Shown here: positions 1-8,690 of the stretch, one piece after another
Layout of the letters: the number at the start of each line of letters is the position of its first letter
Numbering within the stretch: position 1 is the stretch's first letter
Source: Andeanibacterium sp035497315
GTDB taxonomy: Bacteria > Pseudomonadota > Alphaproteobacteria > Sphingomonadales > Sphingomonadaceae
Reading direction: 5' to 3'
Length of the DNA: 64,000 nucleotides
Assembly: GCA_035497315.1 (NCBI GenBank)
Contig: DATJDU010000079.1
Location: 11,408-75,407, forward strand
Translations under genes and position numbers: made by a program
Notes under the pieces: generated by a model
Told to the model about the DNA's origin: nothing
Database searches by the model: none
The model's input: only the letters and a program-made list of their open reading frames with translations

Positions 1-178
1 CGGCGCGGGCACCAATTCGGAATTCTCGATCCTGCCCGCCCAGAACGCCAGCGCGAACTGGGTGAAGGTAACCCAGCGTGTGCCCGTGCGGATCGAGCTG
101 GACGAGAAGAGCCCTCGCGATCTGATTGCCGGGCTTTCGGTGGACGTTACAGTCCTCACCCACGGCAAGAAGCGCTAA
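1..178 (+). CDS. HlyD/EmrA-family efflux adaptor subunit, C-terminal fragment
   Basis: The window opens inside this gene; the last 58 codons are present and end in TAA at 176-178. The visible part reads as the terminal beta-barrel strand region of a membrane-fusion (HlyD/EmrA) adaptor, with a run ending in a typical 'L-x-x-G-L-S-V-D-V-x-V' pattern. EmrA-type adaptors sit in the periplasm and connect an inner-membrane MFS pump to an outer-membrane channel. The next gene, 15 bp downstream on the same strand, is an EmrB-type pump, which is the usual partner and supports the call. The N-terminal anchor and coiled coil lie outside the window. Confidence 0.8.
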   Translation, partial: GAGTNSEFSILPAQNASANWVKVTQRVPVRIELDEKSPRDLIAGLSVDVTVLTHGKKR

Positions 179-193
179 GGCGGCCCCTGAGCC

Positions 194-1750
194 ATGGCCA
201 GCGCCGCCCGGCCAACAGGACCCAGCGAGCGGATGCTGCGCGACGAGCCGGAAGTCGTCGCCAAGAACTACCCCCTGCTCGTGCTGGGTGTGATGCTCGC
301 CTCGCTGATCCAGCTGCTCGACACGACGATCACCATCGTCGCCGTCCCGCATATGCAGACCACACTTGGCGCGTCGGCCGAGACGATCACCTGGGTACTG
401 ACCAGCTATATCATCGCCAGCGCGGTGTTCATGCCGATCACCGGCTGGCTCTCCAACCGGGTCGGCCAGCGGCGTTTGTTCCTGTGGTCGGTCGCGGGTT
501 TCATCCTCGCCTCCATGCTATGCGGCATGGCGCAGAATCTGGGGCAGATGGTCGCTTTCCGTGCCATTCAGGGCATTGCAGGTGCGTTTATCGGCCCGCT
601 CAGCCAGTCGGCCATGCTGGATGCAACAAGGCCCAGCAAGCGCGCCCAGATCATGACTGTCTGGGGTGTGGGCGTGGTCATGGGGCCGGTTCTGGGCCCG
701 GTGCTGGGCGGGCTGCTGACAGAAAACTGGAATTGGCGCTGGGTGTTCTACGTCAATTTGCCCATCGGCGCGCTGGCGCTGTTCCTGCTGGTTACTCAAC
801 TGCCCAAGCGTGAACTGCTGCGCCGACCGTTCGACCTTGCGGGCTTTGCCTTCATCGCCATCACGCTCTCCGCACTCCAGCTCATGCTCGATCGGGGGCC
901 ACGGCTCGACTGGTTCGAATCGCCCGAAATCTGGATCTACGCGGTCGTTACCCTCTCCTGTGCCTGGATGGGGCTGATCCACCTGGCCACCGCGCGCAAT
1001 CCCCTGTTCGACCGCAGCCTGTTCCGCGATCTCAATCTCATCACCGCGATGTTCTTCATCTTCGTGGCAGGGGCGATCCTGTTCTCGTCCATGGCACTGC
1101 TGCCCACCCTGCTGCAGAGCGTGATCGGCTATGGAGTAGTGGAAACCGGCATGATGCTCGCCATGCGTGGCCTGGGGGTGATGGCCAGCATGCAGGTTGC
1201 CGGGCTGATGATCCGGTTCGGCGCCGACACGCGCGCCCTGATCGGGCTGGGCTTCATGGTCACAGGCTTTTCGCTCTACATGATGTCGGGCTGGAACCTC
1301 GAGATCACGCCATGGGATGTGGCCCTGCCCGGGCTCGTGCAGGGATTGGGGATCGGAATGGTATTCATCCCGCTCAACACCAGCGCCTTCGCCACCCTCC
1401 CCCCGCATCTGCGCACCGACGCATCGAGCCTGATGAATCTGTTCCGCTCGATCGGGTCTTCGCTGGGCGTTGCAGTGCTTACCGCGATCCTCTCTCGCAA
1501 TCTGCAGATCGCCCATGTCGACCTTGGAGCGAACATCACTGCCAGCGCATCGGGCATGATCGACCTTTCCGCGCTCGACCGCTTCGGCGAAATGGGCGGC
1601 GCGGCGTTGGCGATGGCGGATGCGCAAGTGAACCGGCAAGCCGCGATCATTGCCTATACTGACGACTTCCGGGCAATGATGTGGCTCGCTTGGCTGATCG
1701 TGCCGCTCGTGCTGCTGATCAAACGCCCGCCGAAAAGGCCGGGTCGCTAG
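194..1750 (+). CDS. DHA2 family MFS multidrug efflux transporter, EmrB type
   Basis: This 518-residue protein has the length and 14-helix hydrophobic pattern of the DHA2 (EmrB/QacA) branch of the major facilitator superfamily. Near residues 38-55 it carries the family pattern LLDTTITIVAVPHM. Around 85-100 it has the motif-A-like GWLSNRVGQRR, and around 155-175 the motif-C-like glycine/proline run GVVMGPVLGPVLGG. It would export drugs or other small hydrophobic molecules by proton antiport in the inner membrane. It directly follows the EmrA-like adaptor fragment, so the two probably form one tripartite pump operon. The stop overlaps the end of the convergent DUF2238 gene by 4 bp. The substrate cannot be inferred. 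Confidence 0.92.
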   Translation: MASAARPTGPSERMLRDEPEVVAKNYPLLVLGVMLASLIQLLDTTITIVAVPHMQTTLGASAETITWVLTSYIIASAVFMPITGWLSNRVGQRRLFLWSVAGFILASMLCGMAQNLGQMVAFRAIQGIAGAFIGPLSQSAMLDATRPSKRAQIMTVWGVGVVMGPVLGPVLGGLLTENWNWRWVFYVNLPIGALALFLLVTQLPKRELLRRPFDLAGFAFIAITLSALQLMLDRGPRLDWFESPEIWIYAVVTLSCAWMGLIHLATARNPLFDRSLFRDLNLITAMFFIFVAGAILFSSMALLPTLLQSVIGYGVVETGMMLAMRGLGVMASMQVAGLMIRFGADTRALIGLGFMVTGFSLYMMSGWNLEITPWDVALPGLVQGLGIGMVFIPLNTSAFATLPPHLRTDASSLMNLFRSIGSSLGVAVLTAILSRNLQIAHVDLGANITASASGMIDLSALDRFGEMGGAALAMADAQVNRQAAIIAYTDDFRAMMWLAWLIVPLVLLIKRPPKRPGR

Positions 1751-2370
1751 GCCTGTTTCCTGCGGCCATAAAGGGCCAGCACTGTCATCGAAAAGAACGC
1801 GCCCAGCATGGCGAGCGCCATGTCCTTTTGCGCGTCCCACAAATCCCCCTGCTGGCCGTTATACTGGTCCGCCGTCGGGCCAGAGACCACGATCGCCAGC
1901 AGCCATTCGAATATCTCGTAGAGGCAGGAGACGGAGAGGACGAAAGCCAGCGCCGCCCACAAGGCCCCGCGCAGGCTCATCCCACCCATGCGCGCTACTT
2001 CGGCCATCGGCGGCACCGCCAGCACGCCAAAGGCAATATGCACCAGCCGGTCGTAATGATTGCGTTGCCAGCCGGTCAGCGCGGCCAGATCGCCGCCGGT
2101 CAGCGCGCGATACCATTCCTCATAGGGCAGGTTCGTATAGGTGTAACGCCCGCCCAGCGTGTGGAGCAGGAAGAACGCCACTATGCAGCCAAGCGACAGG
2201 TTGGAGACCGGCCAGCGCTTGAGCAACCACGGCGCGGCGAGCAGCAGTAGCAGAGTGGGAATGTGGTGGAGCGGTGCGACGTCCGGGTAGGGTTGCCTCA
2301 CCTGCGCGGCGACAAGGGCGATGGCCAGCAGCGCCAGCCATCCCCATTGTCCCCTGCTCAGGCGCGGCAT
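1747..2370 (-). CDS. DUF2238 (YjdF-like) inner-membrane protein
   Basis: The protein has 207 residues with about six hydrophobic segments. It carries the family signature HYDRLVHIAFG in the middle and an acidic/aromatic stretch near YEIFEWL followed by Q-x-G-D-x-W-D-A-Q-K-D. These are hallmarks of the DUF2238/YjdF family of integral membrane proteins, whose function is unknown. An in-frame upstream extension exists but would run into asd coding sequence, so the ATG at 2370 was chosen. It lies 20 bp downstream of the asd stop on the same strand, so it may be co-transcribed with asd. It ends convergently with emrB, overlapping it by 4 bp. Confidence 0.8.
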   Translation of the reverse strand: MPRLSRGQWGWLALLAIALVAAQVRQPYPDVAPLHHIPTLLLLLAAPWLLKRWPVSNLSLGCIVAFFLLHTLGGRYTYTNLPYEEWYRALTGGDLAALTGWQRNHYDRLVHIAFGVLAVPPMAEVARMGGMSLRGALWAALAFVLSVSCLYEIFEWLLAIVVSGPTADQYNGQQGDLWDAQKDMALAMLGAFFSMTVLALYGRRKQA

Positions 2371-2390
2371 GCGCCCGCCCTGCCGAAGGA

Positions 2391-3416
2391 TCAGCCCTTC
2401 TTGAGGTGACGACGACCGAGCAACTCGGCGATCTGTACCGCGTTCAGCGCCGCGCCCTTGCGCAGATTGTCGCTCACGCACCACAAGGCCAGGCCGTTGT
2501 CGACCGTGGAATCCTCGCGCACGCGGCTGACGAAGGTGGCATAATCGCCCACGCATTCGATCGGGGTGACATAACCGCCATCCTCGCGCTTATCGATCAG
2601 CATCACGCCCGGCGCCTCGCGCAGGATGTCCTGCGCCTGCTTGGCCGAAATCTCGTTCTCGAATTCGATATTGAGGGATTCGGAGTGGCCGACAAACACC
2701 GGCACGCGCACGCAGGTGGCCTGCACCTTCACCTTGGGGTCGAGAATCTTCTTGGTCTCGGCCACCATCTTCCATTCTTCCTTGGTCGAACCATCGTCGA
2801 GGAAGACGTCGATATGCGGGATCACGTTGAAGGCGATCTGCTTGGTGAACTTGGTGGCCTCCACCCGATCGCCCACGAAGATCGCACGGCTCTGCTCGAA
2901 CAGCTCGTCCATGCCCGCCTTGCCCGCGCCGGAAACCGACTGGTAGGTGGAAACGATCACGCGCTTGATCTTGGCGGCATCGTGCAGCGGCTTGAGCGCC
3001 ACGACCATCTGCGCGGTCGAGCAGTTGGGGTTCGCGATGATGTTCTTCTTCGTATAGCCGTCGATCGCTTCCGGATTCACTTCGGGCACGATCAGCGGCA
3101 CATCCGGGTCCATGCGGTAGAGCGAGCTGTTGTCGATCACCACGCAGCCGGCAGCGGCGGCCTTTGGCGCATATTCGGCCGTCGGGCCCGAACCGGCCGC
3201 AAACAGGGCAATATCCCAGCCGGTGAAGTCGAAATGCTCGATATTCTGGCACTTGAGCTTCTTGCCGGTCTCACCGAGATCGATTTCCATTCCCGTCGAA
3301 CGCGAGGAAGCGACAGCAGCCACTTCATCCATCGGAAATTCGCGCTCGGCCAGGATCGCCAGCATTTCGCGGCCGACATTCCCCGTGGCACCGACAACAA
3401 CTACCCGATAACCCAT
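2391..3416 (-). CDS. asd: aspartate-semialdehyde dehydrogenase
   Basis: The enzyme reduces aspartyl-4-phosphate to aspartate semialdehyde with NADPH, the branch point to lysine/diaminopimelate, methionine and threonine. The 341-residue protein starts with the Rossmann motif GATGNVG (residues 9-15). It carries the catalytic cysteine in ANPNCST (Cys132) and ends at the usual family length. A conserved histidine region lies in the C-terminal domain. The start ATG at 3416 leaves 72 bp to the permease stop upstream on the same strand. The order within an amino-acid transport and biosynthesis neighbourhood is unremarkable. Confidence 0.97.
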   Translation of the reverse strand: MGYRVVVVGATGNVGREMLAILAEREFPMDEVAAVASSRSTGMEIDLGETGKKLKCQNIEHFDFTGWDIALFAAGSGPTAEYAPKAAAAGCVVIDNSSLYRMDPDVPLIVPEVNPEAIDGYTKKNIIANPNCSTAQMVVALKPLHDAAKIKRVIVSTYQSVSGAGKAGMDELFEQSRAIFVGDRVEATKFTKQIAFNVIPHIDVFLDDGSTKEEWKMVAETKKILDPKVKVQATCVRVPVFVGHSESLNIEFENEISAKQAQDILREAPGVMLIDKREDGGYVTPIECVGDYATFVSRVREDSTVDNGLALWCVSDNLRKGAALNAVQIAELLGRRHLKKG

Positions 3417-3488
3417 CGAACAACCTTTCTTTCACAGCTCAACGCTGCGGAAATGGCGCGTTAGTCGCCCTTCCCGCATTGCACAAGT

Positions 3489-4691
3489 TCAGACAAAACC
3501 AAGCAGATAGAGGACCAGCATCACCGCAGCGGAGAGCGATCCGGCGAAACCCACCACCGCCACCCAGCGCGAACCGGCGCTGCGAATGAAGGCAATGGCA
3601 TTGACCAAGGCGAAGATCAGCAGGAACACGAAGCTCGCCCCTTCGACGAGTGTTTGTATTCCCCCCACCGTCACCAGCACGGCGGCCACGGCGGAGATCA
3701 GCAAGGTAGCTGCCGAGGGCACATCCCGCTTGCCCCGCCGGGCGAAGATTTCCGGTAATTCCTTGTCCCTGGCCGCGTGTTCGGCAAGCCGCGCCGTGGC
3801 GAAGACCGTGGCGTTGATTGCCGATGCGGCAGAGAAGACGGCGGCAAGCGATACGGCGTAGAAGCCGAACGTGCCCAGCGCCTCACGCCCGGCAATGGCC
3901 AGCGCCACTTCCTCCTTCGCCACTATCTCGTTCGCGCCGGCCAGCATCCCTGCCCCCAACGCAACAAGGATATAAACGACGGTCGTAACCACGATGGCCA
4001 GCGGCATGGCAATGGCGATGGTGCGCGGCGCATCGCGCATCTCGTCATAATCATAGCTGAGCAACTGGAAGCCTTCATAGGCCATGAAGACCACGCCGGT
4101 GCCGACCAGAGCCTCGCCCCAGCCCACCGGGTGGCCGTGATCCAGCATCAGCTTCTCCGGCGCCCAGTGCCACACACCCAGCAGCGCAAGGCCCAGCAGG
4201 ATCACCAGCTTGCCCCATACGGCCACCAGTTCCAGCGTAGTGGATTCGCTCGCCCCGCGCAGGTTCACGCCGGTGAGGATGGCAATGGCCGCTATGCCTA
4301 TCAGCGTGATCGTCACGCCGTCCTTGCCGAACACATTCGCCGCATAGGCACCGAAGGTCACGGCATAGACCGATACGGTCAGCGTATAGCCCCCGACCAG
4401 TAGCCACACGACATAACGGGCCGCCCGGCGCTGCCCGATGGAGCGCAGATAGGCGTATGCCCCGCCCGCTTCGTCAAGCTGGCGGGTAAGCGCGGAATAG
4501 GAATGGCCGGACGCGAGCGCGATCAGCCCGCCGATCAGGAAACTGAGCCATGCCCATTCCCCTGCCACCGAGATCACGACGCCCAGCGTGGAGAAAATCC
4601 CGCCGCCGATCATCCCGCCCACGGCCATCGCCCACGCGCCGCCAAGCCCCAGTGCGGGCTTATTTCCGCCGGATTGTGCAGGCGTGCTCAT
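3489..4691 (-). CDS. APC-superfamily amino acid permease
   Basis: This 400-residue, strongly hydrophobic protein starts with the first-helix signature of amino acid-polyamine-organocation transporters, a glycine-rich stretch around GGMIGGGIF (residues 25-33). It shows about 11-12 predicted membrane helices, consistent with proton-driven uptake or exchange of an amino acid or amine across the inner membrane. The gene lies between the rplS terminator upstream and asd downstream, on the same strand as asd. The substrate is not readable from the sequence. Confidence 0.85.
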   Translation of the reverse strand: MSTPAQSGGNKPALGLGGAWAMAVGGMIGGGIFSTLGVVISVAGEWAWLSFLIGGLIALASGHSYSALTRQLDEAGGAYAYLRSIGQRRAARYVVWLLVGGYTLTVSVYAVTFGAYAANVFGKDGVTITLIGIAAIAILTGVNLRGASESTTLELVAVWGKLVILLGLALLGVWHWAPEKLMLDHGHPVGWGEALVGTGVVFMAYEGFQLLSYDYDEMRDAPRTIAIAMPLAIVVTTVVYILVALGAGMLAGANEIVAKEEVALAIAGREALGTFGFYAVSLAAVFSAASAINATVFATARLAEHAARDKELPEIFARRGKRDVPSAATLLISAVAAVLVTVGGIQTLVEGASFVFLLIFALVNAIAFIRSAGSRWVAVVGFAGSLSAAVMLVLYLLGFV

Positions 4692-4732
4692 GCGGATTTC
4701 CGATGGGTTGCGGATGGGTGGATTGCGGACAA

Positions 4733-4775
4733 GAAAAAAGGGCGCCCCGGCAGAAGTGCCAGGACGCCCCTTTGA
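4733..4775 (-). terminator. rho-independent terminator of the ffh-rplS operon
   Basis: On the minus strand a GC-rich stem (GGGGCGTCCTGGCA pairing with TGCCGGGGCGCCC, loop CTTC) is followed by six T residues. It sits 30 bp beyond the rplS stop and ahead of the permease gene, so it should end the ribosomal-protein operon. Confidence 0.85.
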
Positions 4776-4804
4776 AGACTAGCTTGTCTACGGCGTTAAG
4801 GGCC

Positions 4805-5182
4805 TCAGGCCCCCTGGCCGGCGCCCTGGGTATCGCGCCGCTCTGCGATGCGCGCACTTTTACCGGTGCGGCCACGCAGGTAATAGAGTTTCGCCCGCCG
4901 CACGACACCGCGACGGACGACGGTAATCGAGTCAATGTTCGGCGAGTAGAGCGGGAACACACGTTCCACGCCTTCGCCGAAGCTGATCTTGCGAACGGTG
5001 AAGTTGCTGCCCATGCCGCGGTTCGACCGGGCAATGCAGACGCCTTCGTAATTCTGGACGCGGGTGCGTTCGCCTTCAACGACGCGCACGCCGACGCGGA
5101 CGGTATCGCCCGGGCGGAAATTCGGAATATCCTTCGCGGCCTTGGCGATTTCCTCGGCCTCAATCTGCTGGATCAGGTTCAT
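4805..5182 (-). CDS. rplS: 50S ribosomal protein L19
   Basis: This 125-residue protein matches bacterial L19 along its length, including FRPGDTVRVGVRV near residue 22 and the basic C-terminal region VRRAKLYYLRGRTGKSARI. L19 sits at the 30S-50S interface. The gene is the last of ffh-rpsP-rimM-trmD-rplS, a widely conserved order, and is followed by a clear terminator. A short Gln/Gly/Ala tail extends beyond the conserved core. Confidence 0.98.
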   Translation of the reverse strand: MNLIQQIEAEEIAKAAKDIPNFRPGDTVRVGVRVVEGERTRVQNYEGVCIARSNRGMGSNFTVRKISFGEGVERVFPLYSPNIDSITVVRRGVVRRAKLYYLRGRTGKSARIAERRDTQGAGQGA

Positions 5183-5222
5183 GCCCTGGTTCCCTCATCA
5201 ATCGCTACGCGCCAGAGGCAGG

Positions 5223-5924
5223 TCAGTCCCGAGCGCCCCGTTGGCGCTCCCAAAGGTCTGGCCTGCGTAACCGTGTGTCATCCTCCGCCCTTTGTTTCCG
5301 CCAGGCGGCGATTTTCGCATGATCCCCCGATCGCAGCACTTCAGGGATCGTGCGCCCTTCCCATTCGACAGGTCGGGTATAGTGCGGATATTCGAGGAGC
5401 CCTTCTTCGAAGCTCTCCTCCATACCGCTGGAAGGCGCGCCCATTACGCCGGGAAGCAGGCGAATGCAAGCGTCCAGAAGCATCAGGGCGGCAGGTTCTC
5501 CGCCCGAAAGCACGATATCGCCGACCGATATCTGCTCGATTGGCCGTCCTTCGAAAATCCGCTCGTCGAATCCCTCGAACCGGCCGCACAGGATAGTGAC
5601 GCCTGGCCCCGCCGCCAGCTCGCGAATCCGGGCCTGGGTGACGGGCTTGCCGCGCGGCGTCATCGCCAGCACGGGGCTGCCGGGATGGCGTTCCAGCGCA
5701 TGGTCCACCGCCCGGGCGAGGACATCGGCCTTGAGCACCATGCCCGCCCCGCCGCCGGCCGGAGTGTCATCGACGGTGCGATGCTTGTCCTGCGCAAAAT
5801 CGCGGATCTGCACGGTCTCGCACGACCATGTTCCCTCCTCCAGCGCGCGCCCGGCCAGCGAAATGCCCAGCGGCCCGGGGAACATCTCCGGATAGAGCGT
5901 GAGGATGGTGGCTGCGAAACTCAT
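5223..5924 (-). CDS. trmD: tRNA (guanine-N1-)-methyltransferase TrmD
   Basis: TrmD methylates G37 of tRNAs that have G at position 36, which prevents +1 frameshifting. The 233-residue protein begins MSFAATILTLYPEMFPG and contains the SPOUT-fold knot region GDIVLSGGEPAALMLLDA. The ATG at 5924 was chosen because it overlaps the rimM stop as ATGA; an in-frame upstream extension would overlap rimM much further. The tail is rich in charged residues. It is co-transcribed with rimM upstream and rplS downstream. Confidence 0.97.
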   Translation of the reverse strand: MSFAATILTLYPEMFPGPLGISLAGRALEEGTWSCETVQIRDFAQDKHRTVDDTPAGGGAGMVLKADVLARAVDHALERHPGSPVLAMTPRGKPVTQARIRELAAGPGVTILCGRFEGFDERIFEGRPIEQISVGDIVLSGGEPAALMLLDACIRLLPGVMGAPSSGMEESFEEGLLEYPHYTRPVEWEGRTIPEVLRSGDHAKIAAWRKQRAEDDTRLRRPDLWERQRGARD

Positions 5925-6424
5925 TCGGCAAAGCCGGCCGCGACCACCAGACGGTCTGCACTCCATTCGGGCACGGCGACCTCGTTCATCGGCACCATGA
6001 AGCGCTTGCCCGGCTTTCCGTCCACGGAAGGCCGCTCAATCTCGATCACGTCGCCCGCGCCGTAATTCTCTACCGCGACCACTGTGCCAAGCGCCTCCCC
6101 CTCGTCCGAGACGGCGGGCAGACCGAGCAAATCGGCATGATAATACTCGCCTTCCCCCAACGGAGGGAGCGCGGAGCGGGGGACGGTGAGGACCGTGCTG
6201 CGCAGCCTTTCGGCGGCACTGCGGTCGGCAATTTCCGCGAAACGGGCGATCGCTCCGCCCTTGCCGTCGTCGCGCAGCTTCTTGAGCGTCAGCGCGCCGT
6301 CATTGAACAGCTTGAAGCGGGAGAGCGAAGCAACGCCCTCCCCGAACAGCTTCAGGCGGACTTCGCCCGTCACGCCATGCGCACCGGCAATGGCGGCGAG
6401 AGTGACGGGCTTATCCTGTACCAA
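5921..6424 (-). CDS. rimM: 16S rRNA processing protein RimM
   Basis: RimM is a 30S assembly factor that binds S19 and assists maturation of the 16S 3' domain. The 167-residue protein shows the N-terminal RimM fold starting VTLAAIAGAHGVTGEVRLK. It is followed by a PRC-barrel domain with a typical aromatic/acid motif around EYYHADLLGL. It lies 3 bp after rpsP and overlaps trmD by four bases, so translation of the two is probably coupled. Confidence 0.96.
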   Translation of the reverse strand: MVQDKPVTLAAIAGAHGVTGEVRLKLFGEGVASLSRFKLFNDGALTLKKLRDDGKGGAIARFAEIADRSAAERLRSTVLTVPRSALPPLGEGEYYHADLLGLPAVSDEGEALGTVVAVENYGAGDVIEIERPSVDGKPGKRFMVPMNEVAVPEWSADRLVVAAGFAE

Positions 6425-6427
6425 GGC

Positions 6428-6880
6428 TTAGCCCTCGGCCTGTTCCTCAGCCGCGGCTTCGGCAGCCGGAGCTTCTTCAGCGGCCGGTTCTTCGGCAGGA
6501 GCCTTAGCGGCTTCTTCAGCAGCGCGAGCAGCTTCTTCGGCTTCGGCCAGCTTGGTGGCCTTTTCTTCGGCGCGTTCCTTGGCCTTGTCGCCCGGCTCGC
6601 CCTTCTTCAGGTTCACGCGAGCAGCGCGTTCCTTGATGCCGGCAACGTCGAGGAAGCGGGCAACGCGGTCGGTCGCCTGGGCGCCAACGCCCAGCCAGTA
6701 GCGGATGCGATCTTCGTTGAGCGTGATGCGGGCCGGATCGTCCTTGGCGAGCACCGGATTATAGGTGCCGACCTGCTCCAGATACTTGCCGTCACGCGGG
6801 CTGCGCGTGTTGGAGACCACGATGCGGTAGTAAGGACGCTTCTTCGCGCCACCGCGCGAGAGACGGATTGCAATTGCCAT
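6428..6880 (-). CDS. rpsP: 30S ribosomal protein S16 with long acidic/alanine-rich tail
   Basis: Residues 1 to about 80 are a standard S16 (AIRLSRGGAKKRPYYRIVV at the start). The protein is 150 residues long, against the usual 80-90. The extra C-terminal part is a low-complexity stretch of Ala, Glu and Lys, probably an extended or coiled acidic tail. C-terminal S16 extensions of this sort are known in alphaproteobacteria, but their role is not established. The gene is preceded by ffh (33 bp gap) and followed by rimM. Confidence 0.96.
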   Translation of the reverse strand: MAIAIRLSRGGAKKRPYYRIVVSNTRSPRDGKYLEQVGTYNPVLAKDDPARITLNEDRIRYWLGVGAQATDRVARFLDVAGIKERAARVNLKKGEPGDKAKERAEEKATKLAEAEEAARAAEEAAKAPAEEPAAEEAPAAEAAAEEQAEG

Positions 6881-6913
6881 TTTAGTTCACCTTTCCAAAC
6901 TAAATTTCTGAAA

Positions 6914-8368
6914 TCACTTCTTATTCAATAAATCCTGGATGTTCGACGGGAGCTGGCCGCCGCCGCCCAGGCCGGGCATTCCGCCGCCTGCGCCGCCGCC
7001 CAGCCCCGGCATGGCGGCACCCATGCCGCCCTTGCCGAACAATGCGCCCAGCCCCTTGAGGCCGCCCATCTTCCTGATCTGCTTCATCGCACGCGCCATT
7101 TCCTGGTGCATCTTGAGCAGCTTGTTGATGTCCTGCACCTGCGTGCCGGAGCCCTTGGCCACGCGAATCTTGCGCTTGGCATTAAGCAATTCGGGGCGGG
7201 TGCGTTCCTGCTCGGTCATGGAGCCGATGATGGCGTCCATATGGACCAGCACCTTATCGTCCATGCCGCTCTGCGCCATGGCCTGCTTGGCTTTCTTCAT
7301 GCCGGGCATCATGCCCGCCAGCATGCCAAGGCCGCCCATGTTCTGCATCTGGCGCAGCTGGGTGCGAAGGTCGTTCAGATCGAACTGCCCCTTCATCATC
7401 CGCTCCGCCATGCGGTCGGCATCTTCCTTCTGGATCGTCGCCGCGGCCTTTTCGACCAGCGAGACGACATCGCCCATGCCGAGGATGCGGCCGGCAACGC
7501 GCGAAGGCTGGAACGGCTCGATCGCGTCGATCTTTTCGCCCGTACCGGCAAATTTGATCGGCTTGCCGGTAACCGCGCGCATGGAGAGCGCAGCACCGCC
7601 GCGCGCATCGCCGTCCATCCGGGTGAGAACCACGCCGGTAAGGTCGACCTCACCCGCAAAGCTCTGCGCGACGTTCACTGCGTCCTGGCCGGTGAGCGAA
7701 TCGACCACCAGCAGCGTTTCCTGCGGCTTCGAGATCGCGGCCACGGCCTTCATCTCGGCCATCAGCGCATCGTCGACATGCAGGCGGCCTGCCGTATCGA
7801 GCAGCAGCACATCCACGGCCTGCAGCCTGGCGGATTGCAGCGCGCGGGTGGCGATGTCCGTGGGCATCTGGCCCGGAACGATCGGCAGAGTGCTAACGCC
7901 GGTCTGCTCGCCCAGCACTGCCAGCTGTTCCTGCGCGGCCGGGCGATTGACGTCGAGCGACGCCATCAGCACCTTCTTGCCCTGCGTTTCCTTGAGCAGC
8001 TTGCCGAGTTTGGCAGTGGTCGTGGTCTTGCCGGAACCCTGAAGGCCGACCATCATGATCACCGCAGGCGGCGTTACCGCCAGGTCGAGACCGACAGCCT
8101 CTTCCCCGCCCAGCATCGCGACCAGTTCGTCATTGACGATCTTGACCACTTGCTGACCCGGAGTGACCGAGCGGAGCACTTCCTGCCCCACGGCCTTTTC
8201 GGTGACGGCATCGATGAAACGGCGGACGACAGGCAGTGCGACATCGGCTTCCAGCAGCGCGACCCGCACTTCGCGCATCGCGGCGCGAACATCGTCTTCC
8301 TTCAGTGCGCCGCGGCCACGCAGGCGATCGAAGACTGTGCCAAGCCGGTCAGAAAGACTGTCGAACAT
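6914..8368 (-). CDS. ffh: signal recognition particle GTPase Ffh
   Basis: Ffh binds 4.5S RNA and signal peptides of nascent membrane proteins and delivers ribosomes to FtsY. The 484-residue protein has the N-domain helices and a G domain with P-loop GLQGSGKTT (residues 108-116) and DTAGR (191-195). It also has a methionine-rich M domain (roughly 320-440). The C-terminus is unusually Gly/Met/Pro-rich before a final QDLLNKK. It is the first gene of the rpsP-rimM-trmD-rplS operon. No 4.5S RNA gene was recognised nearby. Confidence 0.97.
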   Translation of the reverse strand: MFDSLSDRLGTVFDRLRGRGALKEDDVRAAMREVRVALLEADVALPVVRRFIDAVTEKAVGQEVLRSVTPGQQVVKIVNDELVAMLGGEEAVGLDLAVTPPAVIMMVGLQGSGKTTTTAKLGKLLKETQGKKVLMASLDVNRPAAQEQLAVLGEQTGVSTLPIVPGQMPTDIATRALQSARLQAVDVLLLDTAGRLHVDDALMAEMKAVAAISKPQETLLVVDSLTGQDAVNVAQSFAGEVDLTGVVLTRMDGDARGGAALSMRAVTGKPIKFAGTGEKIDAIEPFQPSRVAGRILGMGDVVSLVEKAAATIQKEDADRMAERMMKGQFDLNDLRTQLRQMQNMGGLGMLAGMMPGMKKAKQAMAQSGMDDKVLVHMDAIIGSMTEQERTRPELLNAKRKIRVAKGSGTQVQDINKLLKMHQEMARAMKQIRKMGGLKGLGALFGKGGMGAAMPGLGGGAGGGMPGLGGGGQLPSNIQDLLNKK

Positions 8369-8497
8369 CGACCGCTCAAACTCCTCCGCCGGTTCGAAAC
8401 CGGCTAAACGCGAAAAACGCCGGCGGACGAAACCTCGTCAGCCAGCGGGAAATCCAGTTGCTCGCCCATGCACCGGGGCATGGATATATCGGGTGAA

Positions 8498-8573
8498 TGG
8501 TGGAGCCTAGCGGGATCGAACCGCTGACCTCCTGCATGCCATGCAGGCGCTCTCCCAGCTGAGCTAAGGCCCC
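8498..8573 (-). tRNA. tRNA-Ala (anticodon GGC)
   Basis: The minus strand folds into a 76-nt cloverleaf. The acceptor stem is GGGGCCT/AGGCTCC with the G3-U70 wobble that marks alanine tRNAs. The D-arm is AGCTCAGCTGGGAGAGC, and the anticodon stem CCTGC/GCAGG holds the loop ATGGCAT. The T-arm reads GGTTCGATCC. The 3' CCA is encoded. The anticodon GGC reads GCC and GCT. Confidence 0.96.
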
Positions 8574-8637
8574 ATTCATTCATTTCACGGAAGGCCTGAG
8601 ACCTTCCGAAGCCGACCCTGCCGGGCCGGGAGGCAGC

Positions 8638-8666
8638 CCTTTATGAGCAGTCCCGGCCCTTGGCAA
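8638..8666 (-). promoter_or_regulatory. candidate promoter for tRNA-Ala
   Basis: On the minus strand TTGCCA (8661-8666) and TAAAGG (8638-8643) are separated by 17 bases, about 65 bp upstream of the mature tRNA 5' end. The spacing and -35 box fit a housekeeping sigma-70-type promoter; the -10 box is weak. Confidence 0.35.
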
Positions 8667-8690
8667 GAGGTTAAATCACCTTGGCCGGGT

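Noticed and set aside
518..1840. 440-codon open frame on the minus strand opposite emrB
   Set aside because: It is a low-complexity His/Gln/Arg-rich shadow of the real gene, caused by high-GC codon use; no domain or ribosome-binding site supports it.
8376..8579. Minus-strand 67-codon frame across tRNA-Ala
   Set aside because: It is the translated tRNA sequence, a classic false gene.
8586..8608. Hairpin GGAAGG...CCTTCC between tRNA-Ala and its promoter
   Set aside because: It is short, lies in the tRNA leader and has no T-tract; probably incidental.
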